Shown: piece by piece, positions 1 to 7,043 of the stretch
Layout: every line of letters begins with the position of its first letter
Numbering within the stretch: position 1 is the stretch's first letter
From: Candidatus Nitrosotalea sp. TS
Lineage (GTDB): Archaea; Thermoproteota; Nitrososphaeria; Nitrososphaerales; Nitrosopumilaceae
Length of the DNA stretch: 35,754 nucleotides
Direction: 5' to 3'
Assembly: GCF_011319465.1 (NCBI RefSeq)
Contig: NZ_RCMB01000011.1
Span: 1-35,754, forward strand
Program-made: the position numbers and the translations under genes
The notes under the pieces: model-generated
Seen by the model: only the letters and a program-made list of their open reading frames with translations
The model's database searches: none
Told to the model about the DNA's origin: nothing

Positions 1-277
1 AACCTGCATGAAATAATATTTGCATCAGACTTGGTAATATCGCTTGCAGGAAAAGTCTACCATAGATGAATCAAGGCACTATGGCACGCCTGGAATATTC
101 ATCCCGATCAAGGGGCATTTTGAGCAAGAAGAGAATGCAAGAGATGTCGGATATTCCTATGAAGACATCTTCCGATTGGAAAAATTAATTCCTGAGAAGA
201 TGAATGAAAAAAGAAGCCCCCTGCATTTTCAGGGCAGTAAAGTGGCTGCAGATTTGATTAGAAAATTTTTGTGCTAG
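1..277 (+). CDS. Glycosyltransferase, MurG/Alg13-like C-terminal part (5' end outside window, frameshifted)
   Basis: This is the last ~90 residues of a protein that begins before the window. Joined across one frame change, the visible part reads SLAGKSTIDESRHYGTPGIF followed by IPIKGHFEQEENA. It resembles the nucleotide-sugar-binding end of family 28 glycosyltransferases (MurG/Alg13), with a Gly-x-Ser/Thr loop, Glu after it and a conserved HxEQxxNA-like segment. The frame changes at an AAAA run near 51-54; removing one A restores the reading. Its stop codon shares the tetranucleotide CTAG with the stop of the convergent gene on the other strand. The family call rests on motif pattern only. 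Acceptor and sugar donor cannot be told from this fragment. Confidence 0.5.
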
Positions 278-503
278 TTATTTTTTTGAAAGTCAATGCA
301 GCCTGTTATTTCCTTGCAAAGCTCTTCGTTGTGAACCAGTCCCATTTCAGGCAGGTACTGGAGTATGTGATTTGTGTTCTTGTCTTTGAAGAGCTCACCA
401 TGTTCTATGCTCACAGAAGACACCCAGTCATGGAAGCAATTGCCAAGTTTTTCCTTTTAAGGCATGCGTACAAATGATCTGGCTTGTCACTACACTATCT
501 CAT
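274..503 (-). CDS. Small conserved-looking hypothetical protein, frameshifted
   Basis: The minus strand reads as a compact acidic protein of about 75 residues in two pieces: DKPDHLYACLKRK, then LGNCFHDWVSSVSIEHGELF and onward through HILQYLPEMGLVHNEELCKE to the stop. The pieces join if one A is added to the A5 run near 455. Composition and lack of low complexity look like real coding sequence. I recognise no family. The start is uncertain: an ATG at 503 lies about 28 nt from a TATA-like box but runs into TAG after two codons, so a second indel or another start is needed. The gene is divergent from lysC and convergent with the glycosyltransferase, whose stop it overlaps at CTAG. Confidence 0.4.
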
Positions 504-524
504 GTGCTGGTGCCACTTGCTCAA

Positions 525-533
525 ACTTTATAG
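525..533. promoter_or_regulatory. TATA-like box between divergent genes (lysC and the minus-strand hypothetical)
   Basis: The sequence aactttata lies 27-30 nt before the proposed TTG start of aspartate kinase. Read on the other strand as tataaagtt, it lies about 25 nt before the proposed start of the small divergent gene. Both spacings fit archaeal TATA boxes driving leaderless transcripts. Confidence 0.4.
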
Positions 534-559
534 AAGGTACAGACAGATGTAATCAAGTT

Positions 560-1975
560 TTGCAGAATCTCATTGTAGCAAAGTTTGGAGGAAGTGCAGT
601 AGGAATTGACGGCGTACTAATACCTACAATAATTAAAAGAATTAACGAGTTAAAAAAAGACTCCAAAGTAATTGCAGTTTTTTCGGCTCCCCTTACGACA
701 TATGATAACAAGCAAAGATCACTGACAGACATTGCCCTTGAGCTTGGCAGAAAGACGGAGAAGGGCCAGAGCACAGATGTTGACGAGCTGCGCAAGCCGT
801 ATCTTAAGATACTCTCACTTGTAGATGGAAAATTTCAAGACGAGTGCAAAAAGACAATCGAATCATTCTTGGAAAAAGCGTCAATATCTCTTGGAGAGGC
901 GCTGCAGAAAAAGGAATTTGCAAACGAGACGCGGGCAAGAGTTCTTGCATATTCTGGGAGATACTAATGTCTAATGTAATGAGCCATGTTCTAAAAAGCG
1001 CTGGCATAAAATCAGATGTTGTAAGTTTTGACATGTGGCCTATCATTACTGATGAAAATATACGAGTCTGCCAACTTTCTTGCTACGCAGTCGTCTGAGA
1101 ATTTGGGTGCAATGGAGTCTATGCTTGAGAAAAATGATGTGCTATCCATGGGGGGATTTATCGGAAAGACCACCAGTGGTCTTGAGACTACCTATGAGAG
1201 AGGGGGCTCTGACAGGACTGCTGCCGATCTTGGAATTTTGTTTAGTAAAAAGTACAATACCAGAATTGATTTTGAAAAAGACAGTGCAGTATTGTCAGCA
1301 GATCCGCGTGTCGTAAAGGAGGAACTAGAATACATAACGCATCTCTCATACAACGAGGCACGAATTGCAGGCATGTTTGGAATGAAGATTTTAGATCCCA
1401 TTGCAATAAAGGAGATAGTGGAAAACGGGGTAGACATGCCAATTACAATAACTGACATGGGAAATCCCGCCAAAGTTACAACAATAGAGCGAAGCCCTGG
1501 CGACAAGAACGGCCATCCGCTAAAGATAGTAACAGGAAAGAAAAACTGCGCCATACTTCGAATGGAAAGCGAATCGTCCCAGAATCTTTTTGAATCGCTT
1601 GACAAAGTAAAGAGGTACAGCGAGTTTGTTGTGCTGTCTCCATTTACAAAAGATGATATCGAGTTTACAAGAATTCTCTTCTTGGACGGGGACTATGTAA
1701 AGCGCAATGAGAGATATGTCCTGGGCTTTGACCCGTTGGCCTCTATTACATACAACAGGGGGGTAATCACGTTGATTGGAGACGAGATGTGGCGCGTACA
1801 GCAGATTGCATCAAAGGCAAGCTCAAGGGTTGGCGAAGCTGGCCTTAACATCCTCAACATGGATGCACAAGAAGAGACATCACGCATAATCATAGTTACA
1901 GAAGACAGCGGCAACAACATAGAGCGGGCAATTTGTGCCGTTCATGCGGAAAGATCAAAAATAAAATTTGTGTAA
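560..1975 (+). CDS. lysC: Aspartate kinase (two frame changes)
   Basis: Aspartate kinase phosphorylates L-aspartate, the first step towards lysine, threonine and methionine. The N-terminal kinase motif VAKFGGSAVG and the nucleotide-binding segment GFIGKTTSGLETTYERGGSD are visible. An ACT regulatory domain follows (NRGVITLIGDEMWRVQQIAS and GLNILNMDAQEE), implying feedback control. The frame moves twice: near 957, where one G is missing from a G run, and near 1055, where one A is extra in AAAA. The intermediate stretch reads MSNVMSHVLKSAGIKSDVVS and supplies the missing part of the kinase domain. I place the start at TTG 560, just before LIVAKFGG and about 28 nt after a TATA-like box; an ATG at 464 gives an unusual N-terminal extension. 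Homopolymer positions suggest sequencing error rather than a dead gene. Confidence 0.85.
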
Positions 1976-2007
1976 TTATACAGAGAAACGATTAATCAGA
2001 AAATTTT

Positions 2008-2100
2008 TTACTTTTTCTTCTTTCTGCGTGCAGCCCTTTGGTCTGCCTTTCTCATGTGCTTGCCTGCTTTTCGTGCTACCATACGATGCCTGTGATACAT
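2008..2100 (-). CDS. Candidate very small basic protein (30 aa)
   Basis: A 30-codon frame encodes MYHRHRMVARKAGKHMRKAD followed by QRAARRKKKK. About half the residues are Arg, Lys or His. The composition resembles tiny nucleic-acid- or ribosome-binding proteins such as the L41e type, but I cannot assign a family. A second ATG at 2082 gives a 24-residue form. Upstream in frame, the codons stay open back to a TGA and read VFDFLQNGTRYIGI, so the true start could be further upstream. It lies in the gap between lysC and the next gene and could be chance. Conservation across related genomes would decide it. Confidence 0.35.
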   Translation of the reverse strand: MYHRHRMVARKAGKHMRKADQRAARRKKKK

Positions 2101-2292
2101 GATACCGATATATCTTGTACCATTTTGCAGAAAATCAAAAACTCAGAAAACATTTGGCCTCTACAAGCCTATACCTGTAGAAGTCAAAGTGGGTTTGTTC
2201 TTGGGCCTTTTATCTAGAATCAGCCCGGCGTTACCCAAAACACGCGCTAACTATAGTACGTAGAAGAAATATTTAGAGTTGATCTATATAGA

Positions 2293-2502
2293 TCAAGTAT
2301 GGACATTGCCTATAGCCATCAGTACGAGGGCAGCCCCTATGCATGCGAACCACTTAAAGTTCCTCCTGTCCAAAAACATGTTCTTTGGAGCCATATTCTC
2401 GTCTCGCATGGTACCAAGACGTGCCTTTCTCATCTCAAACCCGTTTCCAGCAAGACCTATGATTAGCAGGGCAGCTGCTGCAAATGATGTGACATAGCTC
2501 AT
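2293..2502 (-). CDS. Small two-helix membrane protein, unknown function
   Basis: The protein is about 69 aa. One hydrophobic helix lies near the N-terminus (SYVTSFAAAALLIIGLAG) and another at the C-terminus (WFACIGAALVLMAIGNV). A basic, polar loop rich in Arg, Lys and Met sits between them. I choose the ATG at 2502 because a TTTAAA box lies about 30 nt upstream, which suits a leaderless mRNA. Starts further upstream (2517, 2541) would fall too close to or inside that box. The gene is divergent from ilvE with a shared short intergenic region. I do not recognise a family. Confidence 0.55.
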   Translation of the reverse strand: MSYVTSFAAAALLIIGLAGNGFEMRKARLGTMRDENMAPKNMFLDRRNFKWFACIGAALVLMAIGNVHT

Positions 2503-2525
2503 ATGGTACAGAGCCATCTTACTAC

Positions 2526-2532
2526 ATTTAAA
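2526..2532 (-). promoter_or_regulatory. TATA-like box of the small membrane protein
   Basis: The sequence atttaaa on the plus strand (tttaaat on the coding strand) lies about 27 nt before ATG 2502. This is the spacing of archaeal leaderless promoters and it decides the start. Confidence 0.45.
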
Positions 2533-2570
2533 GAAAACCAAGATCTTGCCACCTGCAAAATCTAGATCAA

Positions 2571-2580
2571 TTCTTAAATT
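2571..2580 (+). promoter_or_regulatory. TATA-like box of ilvE
   Basis: The sequence ttcttaaatt is centred about 25 nt before the ATG at 2602. No Shine-Dalgarno site follows, consistent with leaderless transcription. Confidence 0.5.
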
Positions 2581-2601
2581 ACCAAAACTTTACCCAATCA
2601 T

Positions 2602-3517
2602 ATGAAAGAGCAGGGCAAGATATGGATGAACGGCAAACTTGTTCCGTTCAAGAACGCAAAGGTACACGTTCTTACCCATGCGTTACACTATTCCACTGCA
2701 GTCTTTGAGGGAATCAGGTGCTACAAGACAACAAAGGGTCCTGCAATCTTTAGGTTACAGGAACATGTTGACAGGCTGTTCAAGTCTGCAAAGATCTATT
2801 CCATGAAAGTTCCATATTCAAAAAAAGTGATCTCAGATGGTATCATCAAGACAGTGCTTGCAAGCGGGCTAAAAGAGTGCTACATCAGACCAATCGCATA
2901 CTATAGCTATGGTGTTCTTGGCCTAACACCAACACCCAACAAGATAGATGTTGCAATAGCATGCTGGGAGTGGAATACTGGCGAGTCAAGTGCTGGAAAG
3001 GTTCGCGGTGCAAGATGCAAAGTTTCAAGTTGGTTGAGAATTGATTCCAGGTCACAGCCAATGCAGGCAAAGGCTGCGTCAAACTATGCAAATGCTGCAC
3101 TTGCAAGAGTGGAGGCGCTAAAGGATGGATACGATGAGGCAATAATGTTAAATTATTATGGAAAAGTTTCAGAGGGAAGTGCTGAAAACATTTTCACAGT
3201 AAACAAAGGAGAGATAGCTACTCCTCCATTGAATGCAGGAATCTTGGATGGAATAACAAGGGACAGTGTAATCAAGATAGCAAGATCGGAGGGAATCGAC
3301 TATAGTTCAAAGAGATATCGACAGAGACGAGCTGTATACTACAGATGAAGTCTTCATGACAGGTACTGCTGCAGAGGTAAAATCTGTTACAGAGATTGAC
3401 AATGTTCCAGTAGGTGACGGCAAGGTAGGCCAGATTACACGCAAGCTTCAGGAGTTGTTCCATGAGGCATCAAGAGGAAACGACGAAAGATTCACAGACT
3501 GGCTCACCCCCATCTGA
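2602..3517 (+). CDS. ilvE: Branched-chain amino acid aminotransferase (one frame change)
   Basis: This class IV PLP aminotransferase makes the last step of valine, leucine and isoleucine synthesis. Motifs seen are FEGIRCY near residue 35, the likely PLP lysine at about residue 157 ([15 protein letters not shown]), [10 protein letters not shown] near 190, and [15 protein letters not shown]. The first frame then ends early at 3348. Shifting one base near 3304 continues into [19 protein letters not shown], the expected cofactor-binding loop, and runs to TGA at 3517. The full length is about 304 aa, normal for the family. The start at 2602 has a TATA box at the right distance. One extra base near 3302-3306 explains the break. 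Confidence 0.88.
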
Positions 3518-3574
3518 TGATACCGTGAAAGGTTCAATTACGCCTGCACAGAATATTATTTCATGGTACTCTCA

Positions 3575-3736
3575 ATGGTAGACCAACACAAGCCAAAATG
3601 CTACATTTGCAGCAATGTGTTTGCAAGTTTGGAAGAGCTGAGAATGCATCAAGAAGCAGACCACAGGGAATTTGTGGAATTTCACAAGGACGTAAACAAT
3701 CATTCTCCTGCACCAGGAGATGTTACTGTATTTTAG
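3575..3736 (+). CDS. Single C2H2 zinc-finger mini-protein (53 aa)
   Basis: The frame contains one classic C2H2 pattern: Cys-x2-Cys-x12-His-x4-His within CYICSNVFASLEELRMHQEADH, with the usual Phe and Leu core positions. Most of the protein is the finger plus a short tail (FVEFHKDVNNHSPAPGDVTV). It probably binds zinc and may bind DNA, RNA or a partner protein. An alternative in-frame ATG lies at 3563. It follows ilvE by about 60 nt and precedes another Cys-rich mini-protein by 10 nt, so the two are likely co-transcribed. The finger pattern is seen directly; the role is unknown. Confidence 0.65.
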   Translation: MVDQHKPKCYICSNVFASLEELRMHQEADHREFVEFHKDVNNHSPAPGDVTVF

Positions 3737-3746
3737 GGGATTTTGC

Positions 3747-3899
3747 ATGGACATTGAGAATCCCGCACTCATTTGTTGGTTTTGCAAAAAAGGCCGCCAT
3801 GACGAATGCATGCAAAAGATCCCAACAGATGCCAAGTCAGAAGGTCCGCACGACTGTACCTTTGATACAAGGCTCCTAGACTGCCAGTGCTCACACTAG
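3747..3899 (+). CDS. Cys-rich small protein, probable metal binder (50 aa)
   Basis: The sequence MDIENPALICWFCKKGRHDE and onward has Cys-x2-Cys near the N-terminus, further Cys and His residues in the middle, and ends DCQCSH. The spacing suggests one or two zinc sites. It begins 10 nt after the C2H2 mini-protein and probably shares its transcript. The stop TAG overlaps the stop of the convergent secreted protein within CTAG. I know of no named family. The reading frame is supported by dense Cys/His motifs and by the tight gene fit. Confidence 0.6.
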   Translation: MDIENPALICWFCKKGRHDECMQKIPTDAKSEGPHDCTFDTRLLDCQCSH

Positions 3900-4465
3900 A
3901 CGGTTTTGGGTTTTCTTTTTTGCATTATCACTATACCAGTACCTGCACCTGCTGCGGCAATTGCTATGCCGACATAGATGAAGGTGTTATCGTTATTTGG
4001 AATTGCATTTTGTACAGGCACAAAGACCTTGAACTCGCCAATGGCAATTGGACTGTTTGGTCCATAAATTGCAGAAGGATAGTTTACGCGCAAAAACACT
4101 GGAAAGAGTCCGTCATTTGGAAATGCATAGCTTACAGACAAATTTCCATTTGGTACATTTATGCCGCTGAAATTATAGTAGCCACTTCCACCGGTAAAGT
4201 TTACAACGTTACTGACTGTTACTGAGGCGATAAAATTTTGCAGTGGCTTGCCAGTTGTTGTGTTTATGACATTAAATGTAAGATTTGTGTAACCGTTGAT
4301 GACAGGGCTTGACGGATAGTAGCTAAACTGCATCAGTATTCCGTTTTGTTGTATCTGCTGAATTGCGCTGCCCTCAACCTGTGCATTTGCAGGCAAGACA
4401 TGCAATGTGGTTACCAGCATGACAAGTAAAAGTGGAATTGTACACAAATAGAAAAGCGGTTTCAT
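3896..4465 (-). CDS. Secreted Ig-like protein with C-terminal membrane anchor
   Basis: The N-terminus is a signal peptide (MKPLFYLCTIPLLLVMLVTT, cleavage likely after ANA). A beta-rich region of about 110 residues follows with many Asn, Thr and Ser residues and several N-glycosylation sequons (NLTF, NTTT, NFSG, NLSV). The C-terminus has a Gly/Ala-rich membrane helix (FIYVGIAIAAAGAGTGIVIM) and a basic tail. This is the layout of an outward-facing, membrane-tethered protein. The start is the second ATG (4465), which begins the signal peptide; an ATG three codons earlier is possible. I do not recognise a specific family; Ig-like is inferred from composition. The stop overlaps the plus-strand gene at CTAG. 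Confidence 0.6.
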   Translation of the reverse strand: MKPLFYLCTIPLLLVMLVTTLHVLPANAQVEGSAIQQIQQNGILMQFSYYPSSPVINGYTNLTFNVINTTTGKPLQNFIASVTVSNVVNFTGGSGYYNFSGINVPNGNLSVSYAFPNDGLFPVFLRVNYPSAIYGPNSPIAIGEFKVFVPVQNAIPNNDNTFIYVGIAIAAAGAGTGIVIMQKRKPKTV

Positions 4466-4553
4466 TAGATACAATTTGGCAATTCTTGTACGTAAACCTT
4501 TAGAGAATTCTCACAAAAAAGATTTAGTTTTTGACTGCGATATATTATAAAAT

Positions 4554-4602
4554 CAGCTGGTATGGCGAGATTCGCAACCATGTAGTTCGTTTTGGGTTCC
4601 GC
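4554..4602. repeat. Diverged copy of the tRNA-Lys 3' end (copy A)
   Basis: This stretch contains cagctggtatggcgagattc followed by gcaaccat. It aligns with copy B at 5223-5272 over about 45 nt, sharing gattcgcaaccat exactly and tagttc after it. More weakly, it aligns with the T-arm and acceptor end of tRNA-Lys at 6820-6850. It sits just upstream of the RelBE-like module. Confidence 0.5.
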
Positions 4603-4691
4603 CTAGAGCATGTGTTTACGTATGCATTCGTACTAGCATACATAATGACACCAAGAATACCAATAATAAGAAGTTGGTACATTACTAAATC

Positions 4692-4898
4692 ATGCAGAAG
4701 GCAGAGAAGAAAAGACCTGTAATTGATGCAAATGACTATGATCTTTCAAAGAAGGCTACGAAAAAACTGCCAAGAACAGATCTAAGCTCGAAAGTGGAAA
4801 AAACATTAGATAACATAGCAACTGGGAAAGAGAAATTAGTCAAATATGACAATTTCGATGAATATATCAAGCATGTTAAACAAGTTTTAGAAGAATAA
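4692..4898 (+). CDS. Antitoxin of a RelBE-type module
   Basis: This small charged protein (68 aa) has a lysine-rich N-terminal half and a C-terminal segment IATGKEKLVKYDNFDEYIKH. That segment recurs in a second, shortened copy at 30835-30912 (MEGKEKLKTYTFDEHKKQVK). It precedes the toxin gene by 4 nt, the usual antitoxin-toxin order. It would bind and neutralise the toxin and probably repress the promoter. The family is inferred from position and from the repeated association with a RelE-like gene, not from a DNA-binding motif I can see. The start ATG 4692 is the first in frame with good coding character. Confidence 0.65.
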   Translation: MQKAEKKRPVIDANDYDLSKKATKKLPRTDLSSKVEKTLDNIATGKEKLVKYDNFDEYIKHVKQVLEE

Positions 4899-4902
4899 AA
4901 AC

Positions 4903-5190
4903 TTGCATAGGGTAGAAGCACGTGACAATACAATAGATAAAAAATTAAAGAAATTCAAGTCAGATAAAGCTGTAATTGAAGGATATTTTCGGGTTTTGGA
5001 AGAGTTGAAAATAACACAGGATCCAAGAATTATTGGAGAACGAAAACATGGGATTTATAGAAATTGCCATACCATTCATATAACAAAAAGCCACAGCCTG
5101 CTTTACATTTACTATCCTGAACAAAATTTAGTGCAACTAATTGACTTGGATGATCACAAGAATCTCTATGGTAGAGATAATAGGAACTAA
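4903..5190 (+). CDS. RelE/YoeB-like toxin
   Basis: The protein is about 95 aa with the compact RelE layout. It has helical basic KLKKFKSDKAVIEGYFRVLE, then GERKHGIYRNCHTIHITKSH, strand LLYIYY, and a conserved end LIDLDDHKNLYG. Basic and His residues in the middle could form the mRNA-cleaving site typical of RelE-fold ribosome-dependent RNases. It starts at TTG 4903, 4 nt after the antitoxin stop. A second copy at 30550-30830 shares the DLDDHKNLYGRDNR ending and the same 4-nt gap, which supports this start. The module is bounded by partial copies of the tRNA-Lys 3' end. Confidence 0.7.
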   Translation: MHRVEARDNTIDKKLKKFKSDKAVIEGYFRVLEELKITQDPRIIGERKHGIYRNCHTIHITKSHSLLYIYYPEQNLVQLIDLDDHKNLYGRDNRN

Positions 5191-5222
5191 TCTATTATGT
5201 AGTAACAGATAGAATTAAGAAT

Positions 5223-5272
5223 CAGCGGGTCTAGTGGGATTCGCAACCATATAGTTCATTTCAGGCTCCATG
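5223..5272. repeat. Partial copy of the tRNA-Lys 3' end (copy B)
   Basis: Positions 5224-5241 (agcgggtctagtgggatt) are identical to 6820-6837, which is the acceptor stem and part of the T-arm of tRNA-Lys(CTT). The match then decays (cgcaaccat versus tgaacccac). With the tRNA on the minus strand, this is the arrangement expected when an element integrates at a tRNA 3' end and leaves a distal attachment copy. It separates the RelBE module from the two sugar genes. Confidence 0.7.
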
Positions 5273-5279
5273 AAGAATT

Positions 5280-6068
5280 CTAGCGGACTGCATTTACAAT
5301 TTCTGCCAGATCGATTCCTCTAACAATCTTGACATTTTCTTGAGATGTAAGATACTCTAGTATCTTCTCATACATTCTTCCACCTTTCATCTTCAATACG
5401 TTATCATGCCATAGAATAGATACAATATTAAAATCATTATTCAGACTTGCTTCGTTTCCCATCTTTAACATACGAGCAAATGTACCAATAATGTCATTTT
5501 CATCTATTTTCATATAGGTAAACAAATATGCATCCATTATCGTTATAGGAAATTCTATTAGCTTGTCTATCTTGTAGTAATTCATATCATCGAGTTCGAT
5601 TGTGTCTCTAAACTTTTTGATAGAAGAGTCATACACAAAACCTAGACTTTGTAATTTATGAGGAAGTTCAGAATTAGATTTTAAATAATGAACGCGATTT
5701 GCCAACACTTTTTGTTTGGTCAGATTTTCAAGCAATGTCTTTTCTTCTTTAAGCTTGTCTATATTTTCAACAGAAGAAGGATCAGAATGCAGTCCAATTT
5801 CCCATCCGTTTTTTATCAGTGATTGTATATCATCTTCATAATCCAGATAACTTCCATTTTCATAGATAGTTCTAAAGAAAAATGTAGTTCGAACACCAAA
5901 TTTTTCTTCTAATGACATGATTTCAGGTATGTTATAGTATGGATTTTTGATGTGAATGTTTTTTATGGCTTCGTCATCAAATCTGTCTTTTCTGGCCAAA
6001 ATATGTTCTATAGGGGCCCCTTGTTTTCTCCAATCTACATCATGACTGAGAAAGATATACAGAGTCAA
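5280..6068 (-). CDS. Polysaccharide deacetylase-like (NodB-fold) protein
   Basis: About 262 aa. The N-terminal strand ends in SHDVDW, matching the first metal-binding motif of NodB-fold deacetylases (Asp/Asp pair). A second motif IGLHSDPSS corresponds to the HxxxH/S motif but lacks the second His. A RVHYLK segment and SILWHDNVLK match later motifs. Members remove N-acetyl groups from surface polysaccharides or act on related amidated sugars. The start is TTG 6068, 1 nt beyond the stop of the acetyltransferase gene, so the two are one operon. Both are clearly richer in A and T than the flanking genes and lie between tRNA-Lys and a partial tRNA copy, which suggests acquisition by transfer. Substrate unknown. 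Confidence 0.75.
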   Translation of the reverse strand: MTLYIFLSHDVDWRKQGAPIEHILARKDRFDDEAIKNIHIKNPYYNIPEIMSLEEKFGVRTTFFFRTIYENGSYLDYEDDIQSLIKNGWEIGLHSDPSSVENIDKLKEEKTLLENLTKQKVLANRVHYLKSNSELPHKLQSLGFVYDSSIKKFRDTIELDDMNYYKIDKLIEFPITIMDAYLFTYMKIDENDIIGTFARMLKMGNEASLNNDFNIVSILWHDNVLKMKGGRMYEKILEYLTSQENVKIVRGIDLAEIVNAVR

Positions 6069-6069
6069 C

Positions 6070-6732
6070 TTACAAATTTTTCAGCATATCACTAGTTATG
6101 TCTAGTTTTGTAGTTGACCGTGAAACATACACTTCTTTTTCTTTTGTATTTTCTAATATTACCGCACCTGCACCAATGACACATTCACGTGCTATTGTTA
6201 TTCTGTTTCTAACAGTAGAGTTTATACCAAGAAAGCAAAAGGGTTCAACAACCACATTTCCAGCGATAGCAACATGAGATATAATAAAACAGTGATCTTT
6301 TATCACGGTATGATGACTGATTACATTTCCTGTCCAAATTACCACATTGTTTCCCAATGTCACATAAGGCTGTAAAACATTATTTTCAAAAATGAAACAG
6401 TTTTCTCCCATTACAAAGCCATCGTTGATAATAGTAGAAGAATGTATGTAACTTGTTAATTCATATCCTTTACTTTTTGCTTCATCAAATACTCTAGCTC
6501 TTTTTTTATTCATATTAGAATACCCTATTGCGATAAACATTTGAAATTTTGTTGGTGGATAAACAGTTTCAATATTTTCAAATGGAACTACTGGAAGACC
6601 AAACAAGTCATTTTCTTTGATAGCAGATTCATTTGCAGTAAAAGCAACAACATTAAACGATGGATTTTGTTTAAAATACATATACACAATCTCGGCAAAT
6701 CCACCCAGTCCAAAGATAATAATATTTTTCAA
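6070..6732 (-). CDS. NeuD/PglD-family sugar O/N-acetyltransferase
   Basis: About 220 aa. It begins with a Rossmann-like PglD N-terminal domain (MKNIIIFGLGGFAEIVYMYF). A left-handed beta helix of hexapeptide repeats follows (GENCFIFENNVLQPYVTLGN, VVIWTGNVISHHTVIKDHCF, SHVAIAGNV) with a typical cap (VIGAGAVILENTKEKEVYVS). The His in ISHHTVI/SHVAIAG matches the catalytic His of PglD/NeuD, which transfer acetyl from acetyl-CoA to an amino or hydroxyl sugar. It is the first gene of a two-gene operon with the deacetylase, and starts about 90 nt from the 3' end of tRNA-Lys. The likely role is modification of a nucleotide-activated surface sugar. Confidence 0.8.
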   Translation of the reverse strand: MKNIIIFGLGGFAEIVYMYFKQNPSFNVVAFTANESAIKENDLFGLPVVPFENIETVYPPTKFQMFIAIGYSNMNKKRARVFDEAKSKGYELTSYIHSSTIINDGFVMGENCFIFENNVLQPYVTLGNNVVIWTGNVISHHTVIKDHCFIISHVAIAGNVVVEPFCFLGINSTVRNRITIARECVIGAGAVILENTKEKEVYVSRSTTKLDITSDMLKNL

Positions 6733-6819
6733 ATTATTCCACCTAGAGTAATTAATATCAGATACATAATTAAGAGTATTTTGGAATTCATTGAATCTTT
6801 ATGTATAAATATGAAATCT

Positions 6820-6837
6820 AGCGGGTCTAGTGGGATT
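6820..6837. repeat. tRNA-Lys 3' end, identical to 5224-5241
   Basis: This is the 18-nt exact match (agcgggtctagtgggatt) inside and just past the 3' end of tRNA-Lys. It is the tRNA-proximal member of the pair of candidate attachment sequences. Confidence 0.7.
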
Positions 6838-6911
6838 TGAACCCACGACATAGGGATGTCTCCGAAATGATCATAAGAGTCCCTCGCTCTACCTGGCTGA
6901 GCCATAGACCC
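6822..6911 (-). tRNA. tRNA-Lys(CTT) with a 16-nt intron
   Basis: The cloverleaf folds fully. Acceptor GGGTCTA pairs with TAGACCC with discriminator G, the D-stem is GCTC/GAGC, the anticodon stem AGGGA/TCCCT, and the T-arm GTGGG-TTCAAAT-CCCAC. The mature anticodon loop is CTCTTAA, so the anticodon is CTT (Lys). An intron TGATCATTTCGGAGAC (6858-6873) sits at the canonical position after base 37. It makes a proper bulge-helix-bulge: outer helix GGGA/TCCC, 4-bp central helix CTCT/GGAG (one G-U), and 3-nt bulges TA|T and AC|A, cut after the second base. CCA is not encoded. The 3' end is the probable integration site for the sugar-gene segment. Confidence 0.93.
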
Positions 6912-6935
6912 GCAAAATAGCAAACGCTAATGTCG

Positions 6936-6944
6936 TTATTTAAA
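6936..6944 (-). promoter_or_regulatory. TATA box of tRNA-Lys
   Basis: The sequence ttatttaaa (tttaaataa on the coding strand) ends about 25 nt before the tRNA 5' end at 6911, which is normal spacing for an archaeal TATA box. Confidence 0.5.
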
Positions 6945-7043
6945 CTGATTCTGTAAAATTAACGATTCAAGAAAAGATCAAGAGCTAAAGTTATTGTGAA
7001 ATAACATTCTGATTTATTATGTGACTTGGGTAGAACTGACATC

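Noticed and set aside
464-559. Longer N-terminus for aspartate kinase starting at ATG 464
   Set aside because: The extra residues are Cys-rich and unlike the family; they cover the promoter region, and TTG 560 sits directly before the conserved motif.
4554-4602. Possible tRNA gene at the repeat near 4.55 kb
   Set aside because: Only the acceptor/T-arm portion is present; there is no D-arm or anticodon arm, so it is a partial copy.
6729-6923. A minus-strand frame of 64 codons across the tRNA-Lys locus
   Set aside because: It overlaps the tRNA completely, and the tRNA folds with full conservation including the intron.
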